Origin: an uncultured Christensenella sp.
GTDB taxonomy: Bacteria > Bacillota > Clostridia > Christensenellales > UBA1242
Direction: 5' to 3'
Assembly: GCA_949293915.1 (NCBI GenBank)
Contig: CASFFJ010000183.1
Location: 1 to 5,535 of the forward strand
Length of the DNA stretch: 5,535 bases
The translations under genes and the position numbers were made by a program. The notes under the pieces were generated by a model, which was not told the origin of the DNA, made no database searches, and saw nothing but the letters and a program-made list of their open reading frames with translations. Shown here one piece after another: positions 1 through 5,110 of the stretch (positions are counted from its first letter, which is position 1; every line of letters begins with the position of its first letter).

Positions 1-90
1 CCGGGTGTTGCCGCATATCATTTTACCCTTCCGAACTTGAACGGAAGAAGTGTTACGGACACTGCCGCAGCAATTAATCTTGCTAAATAG
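1..90 (+). CDS. 3' end of an unrecognised gene (C-terminal 29 residues)
   Basis: Frame 1 is open from the window edge to a TAG at 88-90 and encodes 29 residues beginning PGVAAYHFTLPNLNG and ending AAAINLAK. The codon choice and the alanine-rich helical-looking tail read like a genuine protein end. I do not recognise the family. A G-V-x-x-x-H-F-x-T/L pattern is faintly like the end of methylenetetrahydrofolate reductase, but the fragment is too short to claim this. By hand count 43 of the 90 bases are G or C, clearly higher than in the downstream genes, so it may be a core gene next to a more AT-rich surface-glycan region. No terminator follows in the 71-base gap, so read-through into the next gene is possible. 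The start lies outside the window. Confidence 0.6.
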   Translation, partial: PGVAAYHFTLPNLNGRSVTDTAAAINLAK

Positions 91-121
91 ATTTTACTAA
101 CAATAAACTAATATTTTTTAT

Positions 122-156
122 CTATCCTTAAAATATACACAGCTTTGAAAGGATAG
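122..156 (+). promoter_or_regulatory. Hairpin sequestering the ribosome binding site of the ArnT-like gene
   Basis: CTATCCTT (122-129) and AAGGATAG (149-156) are perfect 8-base reverse complements separated by 19 bases. The right arm is the Shine-Dalgarno sequence itself: AAAGGAT at 148-154, 7 bases before the ATG at 162. An inner AAA/TTT pairing (131-133 with 144-146) could extend the stem past a 2-base bulge. If the transcript starts upstream of 122, folding would hide the ribosome binding site. No T-run follows the right arm, so this is not a terminator. The arms and their placement are seen directly; a role in translation control is inferred. I see no recognisable riboswitch fold. Confidence 0.45.
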
Positions 157-161
157 TTGAA

Positions 162-1760
162 ATGAAGAAAGAGCATATAGTATTACTATATACATTACTG
201 GCGCTTATTTGTTTTTATTGTTTTTTCCATGCTATCGGAGCATATCCCCTGCTGGATATTGATGAAACAAGATATGTTCATATGGCAAGAGAAATGTTTA
301 ACACTAAAGATTATTTGACACTTTATTTAAACGGTGATTTTTTCTTTGAAAAGCCTCCGTTATATTTTTGGATTGAATGTATTTCTTTTAAACTTACCGG
401 TGTGGTTTCGGAGTTGACAGCAAGACTTCCGATAGTTTTGTTGTCACTTTTGCCTGCCGGTTTTCTTATATATTTATGCCGCAAGGTGAAAGATGATAAG
501 TTTGCAATAATATCTACGGCAACGCTTTTTACAAGTTTAGAATATATAATATTAACTAAAATTGCAATTCTTGACAGCGTCTTAACAAGTTTTGTTACAG
601 CATCCGTGTTTTCATATTTTGCAACTTATTTTGCCGAAGAAAAGAATAAAAAATATTTTTGGATGCTGGTATATATTTTTTCCGGCCTTGCAGTTTTAGC
701 AAAAGGGATTCCGGGAGTTGCTATTCCGGCGATTGTAATAGCAATTTCATCCGTTATTTTTAAAACTTATAAAGACAGTATTAAGTATTCCTGGGGTGTT
801 TTACTGTTTTTAGCGATTTCACTTCCATGGCATATAGTTATGCTAAAACTTCATGGACGTTTATTTTTTGATGAATACATAATAAGACACCATTTTTTAA
901 GATTTGTTGGTTCAAATATAATCGGAAGAAGCCAGCCATGGTACTTCTTTATTTTGATGCTCTTATGGGGATTATTCCCGCATATTTTCATACTTATTTC
1001 TCAAATTTTTAATATTAAAAATATTCAATTAAAACAAAATGATAAATATTCCGTATTTTTATACCTTAATTCTATTGCCGCTCTTGTAACATTAATATTT
1101 TTCAGCATGTCTGATGCAAAACTTATTACGTATATTCTGCCAATTTATCCTTTTTGTGCTGTGATAATAGGGGCAATCTGGTACAAATATATTTATTTTG
1201 AAGATAAACCTTCCAATATTTCAGTGATTGTGTTTAACGTATTTTTAACCCTGGTATCAGCAGTGCTCTTGTTTGCTAAGTTTTTAATGCCATTTGAGAT
1301 TTATCTTAATTTTCAAAATGTACAAATTGCATCATTGCTAATATTTATTCCATGGACATTCTTTAGCTGGTTATTTTGGATTAAAAGAGAAAGGCTATTG
1401 ATATTTTTTTCTGCAGCATTTTGTATGTCATTTCTTTCAGGTTTTTTAACACCTTCTATATATGAATTTATTTATACATTCGGGCAAGACGATTTAATGC
1501 GGTTTGCACAAGAGGCGAAAGCAAATCATTGTACAATATCTGCATATTTAATACGAACACCGTACAGCCTGCTATATTACGGAAACCAATCCAGGGTTGA
1601 TTTTCACAATAAAGAAAATGTTGTTTGGTTGAGAAAAGAACTCGATAAAAAGAACAATATTTTAATTATGAAAAATAAAGACATAAAGAATCTACCACTC
1701 AAAATTGTTGAAAAAGGAGAAAAATATTCTATTGTTGAAAGGATTGATGATGAAAAATAA
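162..1760 (+). CDS. ArnT/PMT-like membrane glycosyltransferase (GT83-like)
   Basis: A polytopic inner-membrane enzyme that would transfer a sugar from a polyprenyl-phosphate donor to an acceptor on the outer face of the membrane, as ArnT does with aminoarabinose and lipid A. At 532 residues it is close to the roughly 550 of ArnT. After a first membrane segment (about 6-27) comes the hallmark first loop PLLDIDETRYVHMAREM (29-45), with D34 and E35 in the place of the family's catalytic acidic pair. It is followed by EKPPLYFW (63-70) and SELTARLP (83-90). Further family marks are the AKGIPG loop (180-185), LPWH (221-224), FFDEYIIRHHFLRF (235-248) and QPWYFF (258-263). Many more hydrophobic segments run to about residue 440, then a short soluble tail rich in K, N and E. 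The ATG at 162 has a good AAAGGAT site 7 bases upstream. The gene overlaps the following GT2 gene by 11 bases, so the two are almost certainly co-translated. Donor and acceptor cannot be told from sequence; protein O-glycosylation is an alternative to lipid A modification. Confidence 0.88.
   Translation: MKKEHIVLLYTLLALICFYCFFHAIGAYPLLDIDETRYVHMAREMFNTKDYLTLYLNGDFFFEKPPLYFWIECISFKLTGVVSELTARLPIVLLSLLPAGFLIYLCRKVKDDKFAIISTATLFTSLEYIILTKIAILDSVLTSFVTASVFSYFATYFAEEKNKKYFWMLVYIFSGLAVLAKGIPGVAIPAIVIAISSVIFKTYKDSIKYSWGVLLFLAISLPWHIVMLKLHGRLFFDEYIIRHHFLRFVGSNIIGRSQPWYFFILMLLWGLFPHIFILISQIFNIKNIQLKQNDKYSVFLYLNSIAALVTLIFFSMSDAKLITYILPIYPFCAVIIGAIWYKYIYFEDKPSNISVIVFNVFLTLVSAVLLFAKFLMPFEIYLNFQNVQIASLLIFIPWTFFSWLFWIKRERLLIFFSAAFCMSFLSGFLTPSIYEFIYTFGQDDLMRFAQEAKANHCTISAYLIRTPYSLLYYGNQSRVDFHNKENVVWLRKELDKKNNILIMKNKDIKNLPLKIVEKGEKYSIVERIDDEK
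1738..1743 (+). promoter_or_regulatory. Ribosome binding site that sets the GT2 start
   Basis: AAAGGA lies inside the end of the ArnT-like gene. It is followed by TTG ATG ATG at 1744-1752, all in the same frame. The second ATG (1750) is 6 bases from the GGA and the first (1747) only 3, so 1750 is the better start. The ten bases TTGAAAGGAT are identical to those before the ArnT-like gene (145-154). Confidence 0.6.
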
Positions 1761-2694
1761 TAAGCTTGCAATAATAGTTCCTTGTTATAATGAAGAAGAA
1801 CTTATCGAATATTCTATTGAACAACTTGTTTTACTTTTAGAAATAATGATGGACGATAATATTATAAGTTCTGACAGCAAAATTTATTTTGTTAATGATG
1901 GCAGCAGTGATAATACTGCTGATATAATCGGAAACTTATGTAAAACAAATCATAAAATTGCACTTATTAATTTATCCAAAAATTTTGGTCAGCAAAATGC
2001 CATACTTGCCGGATTATATAATATAGATGCCGATATATACGTAACATTAGACGCCGATTTACAGGATGATTATTTTTGTATATCAGATATGGTTAAAAAG
2101 ATTAATGAAGGATATGAAGTAGTTTACGGCTGTTATAATAAACGGAAATATGATTCTTTTTTTAAGGTAATAACTGCAAAGTTGTTTTACAAGTTTATGA
2201 ATTTTATAGGAATTAAAACCATAGAGAATCATTCAGAATTCAGGTGTTTAAGCCGTAAAAGTGTAGATAAACTAAAGGAATACAAAGAGAGAACAATCTT
2301 TCTAAGAGGTATTATTCAAAATATGGGTTTAAAATCCTGTAATATATATTATGACAAATCGGAAAGATTGGCAGGTAAAACAAAGTATTCATTTATTAAA
2401 TTGTTAGGGCTTGCCTGGAGCGGAATCACGAGTTTTTCACTTCTACCGTTAAGACTTATAACATTTACCGGAGCTATAACAGCAATTATAAGTGTATTTG
2501 TTTTTGTATATGCTCTTATAAGTTATATAAAACATTACTCTATTCCGGGCTGGACATCACTAATTATGACCGTTGCATTTTTCAGCGGAATTATCATAAT
2601 GGCACTTGGAATTATTGGTGAATATTTAAGTAAAATTTTGATTGAGGTCAAAAACAGACCTCTTTATCAGATAGAAAACACTGTTAATTTATAG
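1750..2694 (+). CDS. GT2 polyprenyl-phosphate glycosyltransferase (GtrB/ArnC/DPM1-like)
   Basis: Would transfer a sugar from a nucleotide-sugar to undecaprenyl phosphate at the cytoplasmic face of the membrane, making the donor used by the ArnT-like enzyme. With the start at 1750 it has 314 residues, typical for GtrB/ArnC/CsbB proteins. The GT-A domain shows IVPCYNEEE (9-17), the UDP-sugar loop VNDGSSDNT (48-56), LSKNFGQQNAILAGL (75-89) and the metal-binding DADLQD (101-106, D101/D103). It continues with FRCLSRK (164-170), ERTIFLRG (180-187) and the interface-helix motif RLAGKTKYS (206-214). Two C-terminal membrane helices (about 237-260 and 271-293) precede the usual GEYLSKILIEVKNRPLY tail (290-306). 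The in-frame TTG at 1705 is rejected because it would lie well inside the previous gene without a ribosome binding site. The last codons and TAG stop lie inside a direct repeat (2671-2695). The gene meets the antitoxin gene tail to tail with 14 bases between. The sugar is unknown. Confidence 0.9.
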   Translation: MKNNKLAIIVPCYNEEELIEYSIEQLVLLLEIMMDDNIISSDSKIYFVNDGSSDNTADIIGNLCKTNHKIALINLSKNFGQQNAILAGLYNIDADIYVTLDADLQDDYFCISDMVKKINEGYEVVYGCYNKRKYDSFFKVITAKLFYKFMNFIGIKTIENHSEFRCLSRKSVDKLKEYKERTIFLRGIIQNMGLKSCNIYYDKSERLAGKTKYSFIKLLGLAWSGITSFSLLPLRLITFTGAITAIISVFVFVYALISYIKHYSIPGWTSLIMTVAFFSGIIIMALGIIGEYLSKILIEVKNRPLYQIENTVNL

Positions 2695-2695
2695 T
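2671..2695. repeat. Left copy of a direct repeat flanking the TA remnant
   Basis: This 25-base stretch matches 3283-3307 at 22 positions in the same orientation. The three differences are all A/G transitions (2674, 2683, 2691). This copy encodes the end of the GT2 enzyme, I-E-N-T-V-N-L-stop. The other copy, read in the same + strand frame, would encode I-K-N-T-I-N-L-stop. Beyond the repeat the similarity fades to the left and stops abruptly to the right (2696 onward). Confidence 0.6.
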
Positions 2696-2708
2696 TATAA
2701 ATATGTTA

Positions 2709-3065
2709 CTATGCTGATTCTAACTTAATATCACACTTGTACCCGAGTCCGTTAAGAAGTTTAAATGCAGTTTCTAATCTAGGCTGTTTGTATCCGTTAA
2801 CTATTTCAGATAAGTTGCTGCGGTCTATATCTAATGCTTTAGCCAGTTTAGATATTGCACCATGTCCATTTGCCTTAACTCTTGCCTTAACAACATCAGT
2901 CAAACATCTAATAAATGTTTCCAAGTCACCGTCATTTAAAAAATCATTTAATGTAATTTCCAACCATTCTTTTTGTGATTCAGTATCCTGCAATAGTTCC
3001 AAATGTTTGTCTTCCCATTTTGGAGCATTATCAATATATTGTTTTAATTTAGAATTATTTAACAT
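2709..3065 (-). CDS. HTH antitoxin of a HigA-like addiction module
   Basis: A 118-residue cytoplasmic DNA-binding protein of the 'probable addiction module antidote' type, which neutralises a RelE/HigB-like RNase toxin and represses its own promoter. Family signs are the block QKEWLEITLNDFLNDGDLETFIRCLTD (about 31-57, written here as one region), then VVKARVKANGHGAISKLAKAL (58-78, in the place of the usual diaRArG..qiA stretch). The helix-turn-helix core follows, about 69-95, with recognition helix around DRSNLSEIVNGYKQP (81-95) and the closing LETAFKLLNGLGY (97-109). The N-terminal 25 residues are longer than in many relatives. The ATG at 3065 has AAAGGA at 3075-3080 (- strand, 9-base gap) plus GGAG further up. 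It begins one base after the stop of a truncated toxin gene, so translation is probably coupled. The toxin partner is deleted, so this is now a solitary antitoxin or local repressor. Confidence 0.8.
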   Translation of the reverse strand: MLNNSKLKQYIDNAPKWEDKHLELLQDTESQKEWLEITLNDFLNDGDLETFIRCLTDVVKARVKANGHGAISKLAKALDIDRSNLSEIVNGYKQPRLETAFKLLNGLGYKCDIKLESA

Positions 3066-3066
3066 A

Positions 3067-3204
3067 TTAAGAGTTCCTTTCTCCTCTTAATTTTTCTATT
3101 CGTTTTTCAATTCTCAACTGAATTGACTTATCAAGAGAGCTAAACCATTCATTATATGGACATTCACCATTTAGAGTATAATAATATATTATTTCTTTTT
3201 CCAT
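3067..3204 (-). pseudogene. Truncated RelE/HigB-like (Gp49-type) toxin
   Basis: From the ATG at 3204 the - strand encodes only 45 residues: MEKEIIYYYTLNGECPYNEW, then FSSLDKSIQLRIEKRIEKLR and GERNS before TAA. This is the recognisable N-terminal half of phage Gp49/HigB-like toxins: an opening strand, G-x-x-P-x-x-E-W, L-D and a basic helix ending at the point where relatives have a G-N-x-G turn. The family is usually about 95-115 residues and its RNase residues lie in the missing C-terminal half. The gap to the antitoxin start is one base (TAATATG), so a frameshift cannot hide the rest; it has been deleted. The toxin-first order is normal for this family. No convincing ribosome binding site precedes the ATG. 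A working 45-residue peptide, for example a leader for the antitoxin, remains possible. Confidence 0.65.
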
Positions 3205-3217
3205 ATTATCTATTTAT

Positions 3218-3246
3218 ATTATAGGTTAAGCCTACAAATAAATCAA
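3218..3246 (-). promoter_or_regulatory. Promoter of the TA remnant (sigma-70 type)
   Basis: Reading the - strand, TTGATT (3246-3241) and a perfect TATAAT (3223-3218) are separated by exactly 17 bases. The expected start of transcription is near 3211, only about 7 bases before the toxin-stump ATG at 3204, so the mRNA would be nearly leaderless. It is the best promoter-like sequence in the window and would drive the toxin stump and the antitoxin. Confidence 0.6.
3222..3234. promoter_or_regulatory. Candidate antitoxin operator overlapping the -10 box
   Basis: TAGG and CCTA form an inverted repeat with a 5-base centre (read on either strand), overlapping the last two bases of the -10 box and filling part of the spacer. 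HigA-type antitoxins commonly bind short palindromes at this position to repress their own operon. The palindrome is short and the assignment is inferred from position. Confidence 0.35.
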
Positions 3247-3264
3247 GTACCATTAACTACTATA

Positions 3265-3277
3265 TGACAAACTGTCA
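3265..3277. repeat. Short inverted repeat upstream of the TA promoter
   Basis: TGACA and TGTCA are perfect 5-base arms around AAC, about 19 bases upstream of the -35 box. It could be a second protein-binding site. It has no T-run in either direction next to the stem that would make it a terminator. Confidence 0.3.
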
Positions 3278-3308
3278 ATAAAATAAAAAACACTATTAAT
3301 TTGTAGTG
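3277..3308 (-). terminator. Probable weak intrinsic terminator of the gtrA-like operon
   Basis: On the - strand, CACTA (3308-3304) pairs with TAGTG (3295-3291) around an 8-base loop, with a possible outer G-T pair, and is followed directly by TTTTTTATTTTATT (3290-3277). The stem is short and spans the stop codon of the GtrA-like gene (3298-3296). The clear T-tract and its place at the end of a three-gene operon support the call. The left repeat copy at 2671-2695 lacks the outer G of this stem. Confidence 0.45.
3283..3307. repeat. Right copy of the direct repeat flanking the TA remnant
   Basis: Matches 2671-2695 at 22 of 25 positions in the same orientation. On the - strand it contains the last codons and TAA stop of the GtrA-like gene (3296-3298). 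The equivalent TTA is also present in the left copy at 2684-2686. Together the two copies bracket the toxin-antitoxin remnant and its promoter, with almost nothing else between them. Confidence 0.6.
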
Positions 3309-3709
3309 CGGCATACCGTTTTAAACGCAAACTTTTTGAACAAAATATACGTAAATATTGCGGCAGATAAATTGGCAAATACTTGAGAGATAAATATATT
3401 CACTCCCAACTTTTTTACGGCAAATTCCAGTAATAGCGCATTTATAAAGTAACTTATACACCAGGTTGTACAGCATTTTAAATACTCTTTAATTGTATTT
3501 CCATCACTTTGAAATACCAGATATTTTTGAGCATCAAAAGATATAATAGAAGATAAAAACCAGGCAATTATAAGAGCAGTTTGGTAAGATTTAGCACCCA
3601 GAATTAAACAGAATAACATATATAATAAATACGATATTCCGGTATTAAAACCGCCTATAATAAAAAAACGTATTTCTTCCGGAAATTTAAACCAGTAATT
3701 TTTAAACAT
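3296..3709 (-). CDS. GtrA-like membrane protein (putative lipid-linked sugar flippase)
   Basis: A 137-residue inner-membrane protein of the GtrA family, thought to help move undecaprenyl-phosphate-linked sugars from the inner to the outer face. Four hydrophobic segments are visible (about 14-38, 43-58, 78-97, 104-124), the usual count. The family opening is RFFIIGGFNTGISYLLY (14-30). The two half-repeats each end with the typical aromatic-basic mark, KYLVFQS (62-68) and FKKFAFK (124-130), reflecting the internal duplication of the fold. A GGGGAG ribosome binding site (3719-3724) lies 9 bases before the ATG, inside the last codons of the kinase gene. The gap to the kinase stop is 3 bases, so this is the last gene of a regulator-kinase-GtrA operon. 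The likely partners are the GT2 and ArnT-like enzymes encoded on the other strand. The stop codon lies in a direct repeat and in the probable terminator. Confidence 0.88.
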   Translation of the reverse strand: MFKNYWFKFPEEIRFFIIGGFNTGISYLLYMLFCLILGAKSYQTALIIAWFLSSIISFDAQKYLVFQSDGNTIKEYLKCCTTWCISYFINALLLEFAVKKLGVNIFISQVFANLSAAIFTYILFKKFAFKTVCRTTN

Positions 3710-3712
3710 TAA

Positions 3713-5110
3713 TTAATACTCCCCGTTTAATTCAATAATAAAACTTGTTCCCTTCCCAACTTCGCTTTCAACTCTTATTGTTCCACTATGCAGTTCTACA
3801 ATATTTTTAACTATAGCAAGACCAAGACCGGAGCCTCCTAGTTTTCTGCTGCGGTTTTTATCAATTCTGTAAAATTTTTCAAATATATGGTTCAGATGTT
3901 CTTTTGCGATTCCAATACCGTAATCCTTAACAACCAGTTCAATATGATTTTCTTTCTTACTTAAAATAATATCAATCTTGTCACTTCCTGAATATCTGAC
4001 AGCATTTGTTATTAAATTTGAAAGTGCCGTTGTAAGAGCTTCACGATTTGCAAAAATATCGGTATGGAGATTTTGTATAAAATTTATTTTTGTATCCGTA
4101 TAATTAAAACAGCTTATAACTCTTTCCAGCATTGAGTTTAAATTAAAAGTTTCAAAATATTTTTGTTCTTCTGTTTGAGCAGTTTCTGTTTCAGCAAGAT
4201 ATAAGATATCATTTACGAGTTTATCAATAGATTTAATTTGAAATTGTATAATATCAAAACATTCTCTATCCTCTTCTGTTATAGAGTTTCTGGTTTCTAC
4301 AAGTTCTATTGCAGAATTTATTGCGGTAATCGGAGTTTTTATTTCATGAGTAATATTTTGTAAAAAATTCGATTTATATTCTTCAAGCTGCGTAAGACGT
4401 TTTATTTGTGTTTTTAATCTTTGTACCATTTTTTTTATTGATATGGTTAATTCTTTTAGTAAATCAAGTTTCGGAACTTCTATTTCAGTATCAAGATTTC
4501 CGTTTGCAACTTCAATTACACTGTCCTCAAGTTTGTTAAAATTACTCCTTATGTTATAAAATACATGTATTAAACCGGCAATAAACAAGGTTATACAAAG
4601 CGTAAAGAATACAAATACATTTCTCTGCGCTGCTATTATAGACTTCATAACATCAGCTTGCGAAACCGTAAGTTCAAGGTAATATTTATTTTTACCGGCA
4701 TTAATATTTTCAACTATTCCTATTTTTTTGTCTTTGACTGCATATTGGTAAATTTTAATTTGGTTGTATTTTTTATGAACAATTTTGCTGTCTTCTGATA
4801 AAAGTTTACTTTTATTAGCTTTATTTGAGCCTGCAATGAGTTTTTTGTTTTTATCAAAAATTCTAAATTCAACATCTTCGTCTTTAAAATCATCACAGTA
4901 CTTTTGCAGTATTTTAAAATTATTTTGTTCAAGATAAGGTGTTACAGCCCACTCAATCTGGCGTTTGAATACCTGTAATTCTTTACGCTCTTCATTAATA
5001 TAAGATGCGTTAAATTGCAAAATATTAAATAACGATATTGTTCCTAAAATAACAGCTGTTAACATAAACGCTATTATTTGATTTATCCAGTACAAATCAC
5101 GTCTTTTCAT
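3713..5110 (-). CDS. Sensor histidine kinase of an OmpR/PhoB-type system
   Basis: A 465-residue membrane kinase that would autophosphorylate in response to an envelope signal and pass the phosphate to the regulator encoded just upstream. Membrane segments at about 12-34 and 164-186 enclose a periplasmic domain of about 130 residues. This includes an acidic run, CDDFKDEDVEF (72-82), and a stretch RIFDKNKKLIAGS (83-95) that resembles Cache/PAS-like sensor folds. A HAMP linker (about 187-240) leads to the H-box THEIKTP with H255, the N-box NLITNAVRYS (365-374), the G1 box DYGIGI (396-401), the F-box FEKFYRID (410-417) and the G2 box GGSGLGLA (425-432). All catalytic motifs are intact. The ATG at 5110 overlaps the regulator's TGA by 4 bases (ATGA), with AGGGA about 6 bases upstream inside the regulator's end. 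The signal sensed is unknown. Confidence 0.93.
   Translation of the reverse strand: MKRRDLYWINQIIAFMLTAVILGTISLFNILQFNASYINEERKELQVFKRQIEWAVTPYLEQNNFKILQKYCDDFKDEDVEFRIFDKNKKLIAGSNKANKSKLLSEDSKIVHKKYNQIKIYQYAVKDKKIGIVENINAGKNKYYLELTVSQADVMKSIIAAQRNVFVFFTLCITLFIAGLIHVFYNIRSNFNKLEDSVIEVANGNLDTEIEVPKLDLLKELTISIKKMVQRLKTQIKRLTQLEEYKSNFLQNITHEIKTPITAINSAIELVETRNSITEEDRECFDIIQFQIKSIDKLVNDILYLAETETAQTEEQKYFETFNLNSMLERVISCFNYTDTKINFIQNLHTDIFANREALTTALSNLITNAVRYSGSDKIDIILSKKENHIELVVKDYGIGIAKEHLNHIFEKFYRIDKNRSRKLGGSGLGLAIVKNIVELHSGTIRVESEVGKGTSFIIELNGEY

Noticed and set aside
28..63. Two neighbouring hairpins, CTTCCG/CGGAAG (28-47) and AGTGT/ACACT (49-63), considered as a terminator
   Set aside because: Both lie inside the open reading frame of the upstream gene and no T-run follows; the nearest T-tract is about 50 bases away.
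93..121. TTTACT ... TTTTAT with 17-base spacing as a promoter for the ArnT-like gene
   Set aside because: The -10 match is poor and such strings are frequent in AT-rich gaps; not strong enough to annotate.
1705..1749. Longer GT2 start at TTG 1705, or at the first ATG 1747
   Set aside because: TTG 1705 adds residues not expected before the IVPCYNE strand and would enlarge the gene overlap. ATG 1747 is only 3 bases from the ribosome binding site, whereas 1750 has normal spacing.
2688..2701. TTTATA-GT-TATAAA palindrome after the GT2 stop, considered as a terminator
   Set aside because: The stem is A/T only, with a two-base loop and no T-tract on either strand; it is weak and likely a by-product of AT-rich sequence.
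2737..3090. A 117-codon + strand open frame
   Set aside because: It lies antisense to the antitoxin gene, has a serine/leucine-rich low-sense composition and no ribosome binding site; it is a shadow of the antitoxin frame.
2696..3282. Terminal inverted repeats, transposase, integrase or attC-like site that would make the TA unit a classical mobile element
   Set aside because: None was found by eye between the direct repeats; only the TA remnant, its promoter and short palindromes are present.
4720..4932. A 70-codon - strand open frame
   Set aside because: It is another frame inside the histidine kinase gene, lysine-rich only because of the AT-rich sequence.
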